43,659 nucleotides of DNA, from contig ONJQ01000022.1 in the NCBI GenBank assembly GCA_900318175.1, positions 1 to 43,659 on the forward strand, read 5' to 3'. Below the pieces are notes generated by a model, which saw only the letters and a program-made list of their open reading frames with translations, ran no database searches and was not told the origin of the DNA. This document shows positions 1 to 6,510 of this stretch, in pieces (position 1 is the first letter of the stretch; every line of letters begins with the position of its first letter). The stretch is from an uncultured Bacteroidales bacterium. Lineage in GTDB: Bacteria; Bacteroidota; Bacteroidia; Bacteroidales; P3. The position numbers and the translations under genes were made by a program.

Positions 1-80
1 CCATTCCGAACAGAGAAGTTAAGCCCCGCATCGCCGATGATACTGCGCATGTTCGTGGAAAAGTAGGTCGCCGCCAATCT
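1..80 (+). rRNA. rrf: 5S ribosomal RNA, 3' part
   Basis: The window opens inside a 5S rRNA. The stretch has the conserved CCGAACAGAGAAGTTAAGCC segment, then GATGATACTGC and GTGGAAAAGTAGGTCGCCGCC, the usual 3' end of Bacteroidota 5S rRNA. The 5' part lies outside the window. The exact 3' end (about 78-80) is inferred, because the partner strand of helix I is not visible. It is followed at once by a terminator, so this is the end of an rRNA operon. Confidence 0.95.
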
Positions 81-88
81 TTTACAGA

Positions 89-118
89 GGGAGTCTCGAT
101 TGAGGCTCCCTTTTTTTT
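89..118 (+). terminator. Terminator of the rRNA operon
   Basis: A 9-bp stem (89-97 with 102-110, loop GATT, one G-T pair) is followed by eight T. It sits just after the 5S rRNA and is a standard intrinsic terminator. Confidence 0.93.
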
Positions 119-201
119 GTTTTATAGATTTTATAGATTCGATAGATTTGATGGATACACTGGTTAAGTTTATGGCTAATGTCTAAAAAGTGTTAAAGTG
201 C

Positions 202-234
202 TTGACTCGTCCCTTGGGTCATGCTGTATCTTTG
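202..234 (+). promoter_or_regulatory. Bacteroidota-type promoter of the MerR-family gene
   Basis: TATCTTTG at 227-234 matches the -7 consensus TAnnTTTG, and a TTG lies at 202-204 in the -33 region. The expected transcription start is near 240. This excludes the longer GTG reading at 190 and supports the ATG at 271. Confidence 0.75.
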
Positions 235-270
235 CATCCGATATCAAACAAACACTATTGTCGTACGATA

Positions 271-1101
271 ATGATTTACAGAACAAAATTAAAAATCGGG
301 GAGTTCTCAAGGATGATGCAGGTGACTGTTAAGACCTTGCGGCTGTATGAACAGAAGGGACTACTGCAGCCCGATGAGGTGGACAAGTGGACGGGCTATC
401 GCTACTACAGCATTGCCCAGATGCAGCGTCTCTCATCCATCCGTACCCTTCAGCAGATGGGTTTCTCGTTGGCGGAGATTAAGGAAATCTTTGACAGCAA
501 TACTGCTGTGCCACCGATGGAACAGCTTGAAGAGAAGATTGCCGACTGCGAGCAACAATTGCATCTGCTCCAGGGCCGTTTGCAGCTCTTGCTTTCATTG
601 AGGGACTCCCGCAAAGAAATCAGTACAATGGAAAAATTTTCAATCCAGACCCTTCCGTCAATCATCGTGGCCTCGCACCGCGAGGTAATCAAAAATTGGC
701 AGGCCCTTGGCCCGCTCTGTACCGAAGTCATCGGACCGGAGATGCACCGTCTCGGCTGCCGATGCCCGGTGCCAGGTTACTGCTTCACTGTTGAGCATAA
801 CAAAGAGTATAAACCCACCGACATCGACATTGAATACTGCGAGCAGGTGGAGGAGATGGGGACCGACAGCACCATTATCCAGTTCAAACGTCTGCCCGAA
901 GTGCCAACCGCCCTGTGCATGGCTCATCACGGCCCCTACGACCGTTTCTACGAGTCCTACACCGAGCTCTTCCGCTACATCGAAGAGCAGGGCTACCGCA
1001 TCACTGGCGAACATCGCACACTCTATGTCGATGGCATCTGGAACCAGAAAGACCCCGAAAAGTGGCTCTCCATCCTTCAGGTGCCAGTAGCGAAAGAGTA
1101 A
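271..1101 (+). CDS. MerR-family transcriptional regulator with GyrI-like effector domain
   Basis: A 276-aa protein. Residues ~5-73 form a MerR winged helix-turn-helix (IGEFSRMMQVTVKTLRLYEQ, then GLLxPxxVDxxTGYRYY), which binds promoter DNA. Residues ~75-118 form the dimerising coiled coil. Residues ~125-275 look like a GyrI/AraC-type effector-binding domain, as in BmrR/BltR-like regulators that sense drugs or other hydrophobic ligands. The frame stays open upstream to a GTG at 190, but the promoter at 227-234 lies inside that extension, so ATG 271 is preferred. No efflux pump gene is adjacent; the gene stands alone between two terminators. The target and ligand are unknown. Confidence 0.88.
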   Translation: MIYRTKLKIGEFSRMMQVTVKTLRLYEQKGLLQPDEVDKWTGYRYYSIAQMQRLSSIRTLQQMGFSLAEIKEIFDSNTAVPPMEQLEEKIADCEQQLHLLQGRLQLLLSLRDSRKEISTMEKFSIQTLPSIIVASHREVIKNWQALGPLCTEVIGPEMHRLGCRCPVPGYCFTVEHNKEYKPTDIDIEYCEQVEEMGTDSTIIQFKRLPEVPTALCMAHHGPYDRFYESYTELFRYIEEQGYRITGEHRTLYVDGIWNQKDPEKWLSILQVPVAKE

Positions 1102-1118
1102 TATCCATTACATGTATG

Positions 1119-1152
1119 AAAAAGGAGTCGCAACAATGTGACTCCTTTTTTC
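1119..1152 (+). terminator. Terminator after the MerR-family gene
   Basis: An 11-bp stem (1119-1129 with 1140-1150) built on AAAAAGGAGTC/GACTCCTTTTT ends in a T run, 18 bases after the stop codon. Confidence 0.85.
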
Positions 1153-1210
1153 TTAGTTAATACAATATTTTCCATCTTGCATCGTTACAAAAACAAATAT
1201 AAATAAAGCA

Positions 1211-1447
1211 ATGCCAACTATTTTTACACTATTTGGATTACGGTTTATGTTTTATTCTGACGACCACGAACCTGTGCATGTGCATATTTGTAATGCCGGA
1301 CGTGAAGCGAAATATAATGTGCAACCGATGATGATGGTGTACAATCATGGTTTCAAGAAACATGAGCTGTCTTTAATAGAATCAATTCTTGAAGAGAACA
1401 CTGATGTAATCCTTGATCGTTGGCAAGAGTTTTTCAAACAAAAATGA
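1211..1447 (+). CDS. DUF4160 domain protein
   Basis: A 78-aa protein covering the whole DUF4160 family. It begins MPTIFTLFGLRFMFYSDDH and has the typical EPVHVHI segment (residues ~21-27) and a C-terminal helix ending in DRWQEFF. The molecular function of DUF4160 is not established. Such proteins commonly lie next to DUF2442 proteins, as here, and the pair has been proposed to act as a toxin-antitoxin-like module; that role is inference. The stop codon overlaps the start of the next gene (ATGA at 1444-1447), so the two are probably translated together. Confidence 0.85.
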   Translation: MPTIFTLFGLRFMFYSDDHEPVHVHICNAGREAKYNVQPMMMVYNHGFKKHELSLIESILEENTDVILDRWQEFFKQK

Positions 1448-1710
1448 AAAAGATGCAAATAGACCGGGTATGGGTGGATGACCACGCTGTGTATGCTGTT
1501 ACAACCGATGGCAAACAGGCATCCTATGAGTTCGATAACTGGCCACGCTTGCGTGACGCAAGTCAAGAGCAACGTGCTGAGTTCGAACTATCATATTCGG
1601 GCATTCATTGGCCTCTAATAGACGAGGACCTGAGTTTCGAGGGCATGTTCCACAATGCTGGGCTGTGTGACTTAACCGTAGCGGAAGATTCCGTTTATTA
1701 TGGTGGATGA
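1444..1710 (+). CDS. DUF2442 domain protein
   Basis: An 88-aa protein with the DUF2442 pattern: an N-terminal sheet (VWVDDHAVYAVTTDGKQ), YEFDNWPRL in the middle, and GIHWPLIDEDLSFEGM near residue 60-75, where W-P-x-x-D-E-D-L is the family signature. The ATG at 1444 overlaps the DUF4160 stop as ATGA; another in-frame ATG at 1453 is possible. A longer frame from 1420 would overlap DUF4160 more and is less likely. It probably partners the DUF4160 protein. Some family members serve as antitoxin-like or NifX-associated proteins, but no function can be read here. Confidence 0.82.
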   Translation: MKKMQIDRVWVDDHAVYAVTTDGKQASYEFDNWPRLRDASQEQRAEFELSYSGIHWPLIDEDLSFEGMFHNAGLCDLTVAEDSVYYGG

Positions 1711-1734
1711 TATTTCCTTATGTAAAAAGTAAAA

Positions 1735-1773
1735 TGTTCTTCTCCGCTTTTCCTTGAAAAGAGGAGAAGAACA
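1735..1773. terminator. Bidirectional terminator between convergent genes
   Basis: A perfect 11-bp stem TGTTCTTCTCC/GGAGAAGAACA (1735-1745 with 1763-1773) contains an inner 6-bp stem CTTTTC/GAAAAG. It sits between the DUF2442 stop (1710, plus) and the end of the minus-strand gene (1782). On the minus strand it is followed by a T-rich run (ATTTTACTTTTTA); on the plus strand the T run is weak. Confidence 0.75.
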
Positions 1774-1781
1774 ATACATTA

Positions 1782-2090
1782 TTATACAGGACATTTCCTA
1801 CCAAATAACTTATACACTTCTCGTAGGATGTTCTTATCATAAATCCTTGGTACCGCTATTCCGGAATACCTAATGATTCCTTCTTCATTAATTACTAATC
1901 CATTGGTGGCGAATCTATATATCCCAAACTTTAAGCCAAACATATAGAAGGTTATCTTTTCAGTGTCAATAACAGCCTTTCCCACTATATTGAACTGCTG
2001 TTTTTCAATTGCAATTAACTCTTGGATTCTAAAGAGGGTTATGTCGTTGGCCACATCCCGGACCCCATAGGTCTTTTCTATTTTAATCAT
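1782..2090 (-). CDS. Unknown protein, similar to its upstream neighbour
   Basis: A 102-aa protein of unrecognised family, with no signal peptide or membrane segment. It starts MIKIEKTYGVRDVANDITLF, and the second half reads FYMFGLKFGIYRF ... IIRYSGIAVP. The same layout occurs at the end of the protein encoded just upstream (FYMEYGNIVYRF ... TIEYTGMLAP), so the two are probably paralogues or halves of one fold. Its ATG (2088-2090) overlaps the stop of the upstream gene, pointing to translational coupling. Pairs of small, divergent, tandem proteins are typical of immunity-like or accessory proteins, but nothing in the sequence proves that. Confidence 0.7.
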   Translation of the reverse strand: MIKIEKTYGVRDVANDITLFRIQELIAIEKQQFNIVGKAVIDTEKITFYMFGLKFGIYRFATNGLVINEEGIIRYSGIAVPRIYDKNILREVYKLFGRKCPV

Positions 2091-2470
2091 GCAAATCTAG
2101 GATATATTAGTTGAAAGATATCATTGTTGTCTGGTGTGGTCGGTGCTAACATTCCTGTATACTCAATGGTTTTACCCCAAAAAGAACATTTCAAGTTGGG
2201 TCCAAAGCGATATACAATATTCCCATACTCCATATAAAAGTTTGGAATAATATCCAAACGACCAGATATGCCAGCAAGTTCGGAACGCAGGCATCGGCCA
2301 AATTCAATCCGATTATTATAGATGATGATATTGGCATCGGGATTGGCTGTAAGCAACAAGCCATTTTCCAATGAACCAGACAATGCCATACATGCAGTTC
2401 TTGAAATGTGTTTTACTGAAGAATCTAAGTTTATTCTTAAAGCATTAAGATCAACATATATTCCATCCAT
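2087..2470 (-). CDS. Unknown protein, first of a paralogous pair
   Basis: A 127-aa protein of unrecognised family with no membrane segment or signal peptide. The ATG at 2470 (MDGIYVDLNALRINLD) is chosen; the frame can be read further only from a TTG at 2500. AGGGTA lies about 10 bases upstream and could serve as a weak ribosome site. Its C-terminal ~60 residues resemble those of the following gene (FYM...YRF...Y-T/S-G...P). A TAnnTTTG element on the minus strand at 2740-2747 and a 160-bp inverted repeat (2556-2715) lie upstream, so the transcript may have a long structured leader. Confidence 0.7.
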   Translation of the reverse strand: MDGIYVDLNALRINLDSSVKHISRTACMALSGSLENGLLLTANPDANIIIYNNRIEFGRCLRSELAGISGRLDIIPNFYMEYGNIVYRFGPNLKCSFWGKTIEYTGMLAPTTPDNNDIFQLIYPRFA

Positions 2471-2555
2471 ATTATTTACCCTGATACGTGTCGGGCACAA
2501 CTATTTATTGTTGCTCATGCCAGTACCCAACAGCAAGCATTACATAAAAATTAAA

Positions 2556-2715
2556 GAAGCGTGGTGCTGTATGCCACTTCTTGTATGGAGGTCCTGAGAA
2601 TTACCTTGTAATGAGAAGATGCAATAAGCCCACGCAATACGCGGAGCCTTTACACTTATTCTGCATTACTGTGGAGTTTCTCAGGTTCCCATACACAGAA
2701 CGAGCATAACGCTTC
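2556..2715. repeat. Long imperfect inverted repeat (MITE-like or structured leader)
   Basis: The two arms are near mirror images. GAAGCGT (2556-2562) pairs with ACGCTTC (2709-2715). TATGCCACTTCTTGTATGG (about 2569-2587) matches the reverse complement of the segment ending GTTATGCTCG at about 2689-2708 with few changes. CCTGAGAA (2593-2600) pairs with TTCTCAGG (2678-2685). Further in, GTAATG...AATAAG is opposed by CTTATT...CATTAC. No coding frame is supported. It may be a miniature transposable element or an RNA hairpin; the sequence alone cannot decide. Confidence 0.7.
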
Positions 2716-2739
2716 GTGATTTCTCTTTGAAATCGGATG

Positions 2740-2747
2740 CAAAAATA
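2740..2747 (-). promoter_or_regulatory. Possible -7 element, minus strand
   Basis: TATTTTTG on the minus strand matches TAnnTTTG and lies 30 bases downstream of the MGMT-type gene. It could drive the two small minus-strand genes (2470 to 1782) through a leader of about 265 bases containing the inverted repeat. No convincing -33 element is seen. Confidence 0.4.
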
Positions 2748-2778
2748 CGAAAAAGAATTGGAATGGCGAAAAAACTTT

Positions 2779-3111
2779 TCAATCGATTTGCCAGAGGTAG
2801 GTCTTTAAGGGGACTTTACCGGTGGGGGAGAGGATTACTCCTTCGGCTTCCAAGAGGGTGGCTTGAGCGGGGTAGTGCGGGGCAAGGCGGCCGGAGGCCG
2901 ACACCACGCGGTGGCAAGGTAGCTGCCCGTCGGGTGCACCGCGCATCACACGTCCCACCAAACGACTGTGGTTGGGGTAACCTGCCAGTCGGGCTATTGC
3001 GCCGTATGTAAGTACCCGACCTTGGGGGATTTGAGCCACAATCTCATAAACCACTTCGCGCAAACTATCCTCACTCGGAGTGCTATTCTCAGTGCTCAAC
3101 ATCAACCCCAT
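2779..3111 (-). CDS. MGMT-family DNA alkyl-repair protein (short, active-site domain only)
   Basis: A 110-aa protein corresponding to the DNA-binding/active-site domain of O6-alkylguanine-DNA alkyltransferase. It has the Y-G-x-I-A-R-L-A-G segment, an arginine-finger helix (HSRLVGRVMR, R50) and the acceptor motif PCHRVV with Cys66, then LLEAEGV near residue 87. It lacks the N-terminal Ada/Ogt domain. The family takes alkyl groups from O6-alkylguanine onto the cysteine. Alkyltransferase-like (ATL) proteins of similar length have Trp in place of Cys; this one keeps Cys, so a transfer reaction is possible. The ATG at 3109-3111 is used; M4 is an alternative. Confidence 0.88.
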   Translation of the reverse strand: MGLMLSTENSTPSEDSLREVVYEIVAQIPQGRVLTYGAIARLAGYPNHSRLVGRVMRGAPDGQLPCHRVVSASGRLAPHYPAQATLLEAEGVILSPTGKVPLKTYLWQID

Positions 3112-3194
3112 AAGTATTAGTATTAAACCATTAAGCCACGTTCATCAAACTTGAAATGGCGCCATGCACAGTGTCAGGACGACAAACTGTTCTA

Positions 3195-3599
3195 TCAAAA
3201 AAACCGTGCGGGTTCTTGTATTGAAAGCACCTCTGTCACCACATACTGGCTGTTCCCTCGCCAAGGAAGGGTTCCCATATAGCGTTTCCAGCGCAGTTCC
3301 ACCTCTTTCCCCGAACAGCGCATCAGTGTGTCGGCAATTTTTTTGTCGGTCACCGAAAACTTGAACTCGTTGCTTTGCAGTTTGGTGGCATTGATTGCTG
3401 ACTTGAATCCAGTCTGGATCATCTTTCCTTCGTAGGTCTTGAACACAAGACCCTCCTGTTGGAAATAGTTTATTTCTCCGGCGTTCACCCCCGAGCTATA
3501 CACAAAGAAGAAGTGGAAATAGATGAACAGCGTTAGTGCAATCGCGACTAAGAGCGATAAGATAGTGATGATTTTTGCCTTGCGAGAAATCTGTGCCAT
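3195..3599 (-). CDS. Small single-pass membrane or exported protein
   Basis: A 134-aa protein. Residues ~8-32 (IITILSLLVAIALTLFIYFH) form a strongly hydrophobic helix after a short basic start, so the protein is anchored in, or exported across, the inner membrane. The remainder (~35-134) is soluble and includes GEINYFQQEGLVFKTYEGKM, a signature of a conserved Bacteroidales family of this size that automatic annotation has sometimes mislabelled as 6-phosphogluconate dehydrogenase. No catalytic motif is visible and the function is unknown. A TAnnTTTG element (TAATTTTG, 3628-3635 on the minus strand) lies about 30 bases upstream. Confidence 0.8.
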   Translation of the reverse strand: MAQISRKAKIITILSLLVAIALTLFIYFHFFFVYSSGVNAGEINYFQQEGLVFKTYEGKMIQTGFKSAINATKLQSNEFKFSVTDKKIADTLMRCSGKEVELRWKRYMGTLPWRGNSQYVVTEVLSIQEPARFF

Positions 3600-3627
3600 A
3601 CTGTGTGTGTTTAATTATTTCAAAACG

Positions 3628-3635
3628 CAAAATTA
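3628..3635 (-). promoter_or_regulatory. -7 promoter element of the single-pass membrane protein gene
   Basis: TAATTTTG on the minus strand fits TAnnTTTG and is about 29 bases before the ATG at 3599. Confidence 0.55.
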
Positions 3636-3712
3636 CACAAAATAATTGAATTGGTGAAAAAAACTTTTTCCATCGACCTTCTGCCCAGCCCCTCGGTAGC
3701 CATCTTTTTTCT

Positions 3713-3741
3713 TTTGCAATCGGTTTTTCTTTGTATCTTTG
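3713..3741 (+). promoter_or_regulatory. Promoter of the TfoX-N gene
   Basis: TATCTTTG at 3734-3741 fits TAnnTTTG exactly, with TTTG at 3713-3716 as a -33 candidate. The ATG follows 23 bases later. Confidence 0.75.
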
Positions 3742-3763
3742 CATTTTCAAAACATAGTGAACA

Positions 3764-4099
3764 ATGGCAAGCAATCCCGACTTAGTCCAGTATATTATTG
3801 ACCAATGCAGTGGAGCCGGAGAGGTCACTGCCCGAAAGATGTTTGGTGATTATGGTGTTTATTGCAATGGCATCTTCTTCGCCCTTGTCAGTGACAACCG
3901 TTTCTACATCAAGCCTACCGAAGCTGCAAGGCCTTTGTTGCGCACGGAGGTTCCCGAACCGCCCTACGAAGGGGCAAAGCCCTATTTCTATATCGAAGAG
4001 ATTGACGACCGCGACTATCTTGCCGCCCTTGTCAAGGCCACTTGTGCCGCCCTCCCTTTGCCCAAGCCCAGGAAAAAGGCTGCTAAAAAGACCTTGTAA
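3764..4099 (+). CDS. TfoX N-terminal domain protein
   Basis: A 111-aa protein covering only the TfoX_N domain. It shows the family landmarks: RKMFGDYGVYCNGIFFAL (residues ~24-41), the RFYIKP segment (~46-51), and PYEGAKPYFYI (~67-77), ending in a basic Lys-rich tail. TfoX (Sxy) activates competence genes in gamma-proteobacteria, but short TfoX_N-only proteins in Bacteroidota have no proven role. The C-terminal helical TfoX_C domain is absent. The gene is monocistronic with a clear promoter; the next gene starts 98 bases downstream. Confidence 0.87.
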   Translation: MASNPDLVQYIIDQCSGAGEVTARKMFGDYGVYCNGIFFALVSDNRFYIKPTEAARPLLRTEVPEPPYEGAKPYFYIEEIDDRDYLAALVKATCAALPLPKPRKKAAKKTL

Positions 4100-4197
4100 T
4101 GCATTTTTTTATACTCCCCCTGTCACTTTTTGCCCCGCCAGTGGCTCTAACAGTCCAATAATTCTTAATCCAAATAGTATTCAAAAACAACACTATC

Positions 4198-6510
4198 ATG
4201 AAAACCCAGTCCCTTTGGTGCAAAGCCTTTGCCCTTCCTTGTCTCGCCCTCTTTGGCATGGGTACCCTCGGTGCTCAAGATGTCAATGACGACAAGACCC
4301 TCTCGCCCTATTTTGTTGTTATCAGCGAGAATCCTGAGACAGATCAACTCCCCCTTAAGGAGACGGCTGTCAGTACCTCCATCTCCGGCTCCATTGCCGA
4401 TGTCACCGTCCGGCAGGTATATGTCAACAGTGGCAAGCATCCCCTCGAAGCCATCTACACCTTCCCCATGTCCACCCGTGCCGCTGTCTACGCCATGCAG
4501 ATGACCATTGGCACCCGCACCATCCGTGCCCAGATTGAGGAAAAGCAAAAGGCACGTGCCGACTACGAGAAAGCCAAGCAGGAGGGCAAACGAGCCTCCC
4601 TTTTGGAGCAGAGCCGTCCCAACGTCTTCACCATGAATGTCTCCAACATCATGGTGGGCGACACCATTGAGGTGGAACTACGCTACACCGAGCTCCTTGT
4701 GCCGGAGAAGGGGCAGTACAGCTTTGTCTATCCCACCGTCGTGGGCCCTCGTTATTCCAATGCCACCAAGAAGAATGCCGGCCCCGACGACGGTTTTGTC
4801 TCCTCGCCCTATACGCATCAAGGCGAAGCTCCAACCTATAAGTTTAGCTACGAACTCGCCATCAATTCTGCCGTTCCCATTCAGGATGTCACCTGCACTT
4901 CGCACAAGATGAAGGTCTCCAATCCCTCGGCCAAGCAGGCTCTTGTCCGTCTCGACCCCTCTGAGGCCAACGGTGGCAACCGCGACGTCATTGTCAACTA
5001 CTCCCTGCGGGGCAACGCCATCGAGTCCGGCTTGATGCTCTATGAGGGACAGGACGAGAACTTCTTCATGCTCATGGTGCAGCCGCCCAAGCGTGTGCTG
5101 AAAGACGACATCCCTCCGCGCGAATACATCTTCATTGTCGATGTCTCCGGCTCCATGTGGGGGTTCCCGATGGAGATCTCCAAAAAGCTGATGCGGAATC
5201 TTGTCACCAACCTCAACCCCGGCGACAAGTTCAACATCGTCCTTTTCTCCAGCAATTCTGCTGTGTTCAGTCCTCGTTCCGTCAATGCCACAGTTGAGAA
5301 TATAGACCGAGCCATGGACTTCATTAAGGGCGCCAACCAATGGAGCGGCACCGAAGTCCTCGATGCTCTCAACACCGCTTACGCCCTTCCGCGTCCCGAC
5401 GAGGACATCTCCCGCACTATGGTCATCCTCACCGACGGCTACGTCACCGTCGAGAGCCGGTGCTTCGAGCTCATTCGCCAGAACAATGGCGAGGCCAACT
5501 TCTTCTCCTTCGGCATTGGCAGCAGTGTCAACCGCTGGCTTATCGAGGGCATGGCCTTTGCGGGCAACGGAGAGCCCATGATTGTCACCAAAGAGAGCGA
5601 GGCTGCCGCCCAGGCCGAGCGTTTCCGCCAGTACATCAACACCCCGGTCCTCACCCGCATCCAGTTCAATCCTGGCAGCTTTCAGGCTTACGACATCGAG
5701 CCTGCCTCTGTGCCCGACATGATGGCGGAGCGTCCCATTCTCATCTTTGGCAAATACAAGGGCAAACCCCAAGGCAATGTCACCCTCACCGGCAAGGTGG
5801 GACGCAAACCCTTCCGTCAGACCTACAACCTCTCCAACCTCAAGGCAGACCCCGCCAACTCCGCCCTGCGCTACCTCTGGGCGCGCGAGCGCATCAAATA
5901 TCTTTCCTACCTTGTAAAAGACAATGGCAATGACCAAGACCCCACCGCCAAGCAGATCCTCGAACTGGGTTTGAAATACAATCTTATGACGCAATACACA
6001 TCCTTCGTCGCCATCGACGAAGAGGTGGTCAACAAGGATGGCAAGCAGACCACCGTCAAGCAGCCTATCCCCATGCCTGAAGGAGTATCCGACTATGCCG
6101 TCGGCTATAGTGCACCTGTCCTTTCTGCCAACGTAAGTAAATTGAGTGCTGTTCAAGTATCGATAGAAGAGGAAGTGGACTTAGAAGAAGAAATCTTCAT
6201 GGTTATAGAGGAAGACCCGGAGTTTCCGGGAGGCACAGACTCCCTCATGGCCTTCATTCAGCGCAATCTTCGCTATCCTGAAGAGGCAAAACGCAACAAG
6301 ATTGAGGGCAAAGTGTTCATCTCCTTCATCATCGAGGCCGATGGCTCCGTCAGCAATATCAAGGTGCTTCGCGACATCGGCAGTGGTTGTGGTGCCGAGG
6401 CTGTCCGTGTGGTGAAGATGATGCCCAAATGGAAACCTGGCAAACAGCGTGGTAAGGCAGTCCGCACCCAATTCAATCTGCCCATCCAATTTGTGTTACC
6501 CAAGGAATGA
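4198..6510 (+). CDS. VIT - von Willebrand A - TonB_C fusion protein, exported
   Basis: A 770-aa protein with a signal peptide (~1-26, ending LGAQD). Residues ~50-175 form a VIT domain (inter-alpha-trypsin type; YTFPM..., KARADYEKAK, then VFTMNVSNIMVGD). Residues ~308-480 form a von Willebrand A domain with an intact MIDAS metal site: DVSGSM (D315, S317, S319), T385, and TDG (D413). Residues ~676-768 form a TonB C-terminal domain (FPGGTDSLMAFI..., LRYPEEA, KVFISFIIEADGSV). VIT-VWA proteins usually bind other proteins through the metal site. A C-terminal TonB domain normally contacts outer-membrane receptors, but here no N-terminal membrane anchor or Pro-rich linker is present. An acidic stretch (~658-674) separates the two halves. 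The stop overlaps the next start (ATGA). Confidence 0.9.
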   Translation: MKTQSLWCKAFALPCLALFGMGTLGAQDVNDDKTLSPYFVVISENPETDQLPLKETAVSTSISGSIADVTVRQVYVNSGKHPLEAIYTFPMSTRAAVYAMQMTIGTRTIRAQIEEKQKARADYEKAKQEGKRASLLEQSRPNVFTMNVSNIMVGDTIEVELRYTELLVPEKGQYSFVYPTVVGPRYSNATKKNAGPDDGFVSSPYTHQGEAPTYKFSYELAINSAVPIQDVTCTSHKMKVSNPSAKQALVRLDPSEANGGNRDVIVNYSLRGNAIESGLMLYEGQDENFFMLMVQPPKRVLKDDIPPREYIFIVDVSGSMWGFPMEISKKLMRNLVTNLNPGDKFNIVLFSSNSAVFSPRSVNATVENIDRAMDFIKGANQWSGTEVLDALNTAYALPRPDEDISRTMVILTDGYVTVESRCFELIRQNNGEANFFSFGIGSSVNRWLIEGMAFAGNGEPMIVTKESEAAAQAERFRQYINTPVLTRIQFNPGSFQAYDIEPASVPDMMAERPILIFGKYKGKPQGNVTLTGKVGRKPFRQTYNLSNLKADPANSALRYLWARERIKYLSYLVKDNGNDQDPTAKQILELGLKYNLMTQYTSFVAIDEEVVNKDGKQTTVKQPIPMPEGVSDYAVGYSAPVLSANVSKLSAVQVSIEEEVDLEEEIFMVIEEDPEFPGGTDSLMAFIQRNLRYPEEAKRNKIEGKVFISFIIEADGSVSNIKVLRDIGSGCGAEAVRVVKMMPKWKPGKQRGKAVRTQFNLPIQFVLPKE

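Noticed and set aside
190-270. N-terminal extension of the MerR-family protein from a GTG at 190
   Set aside because: The promoter element at 227-234 would lie inside the extension; the MerR fold starts normally after ATG 271.
4678-6156. A 492-codon minus-strand frame opposite the VIT-VWA-TonB gene
   Set aside because: Same codon-bias effect. The plus-strand protein has clear domains, and no promoter or recognisable motif supports the antisense frame.
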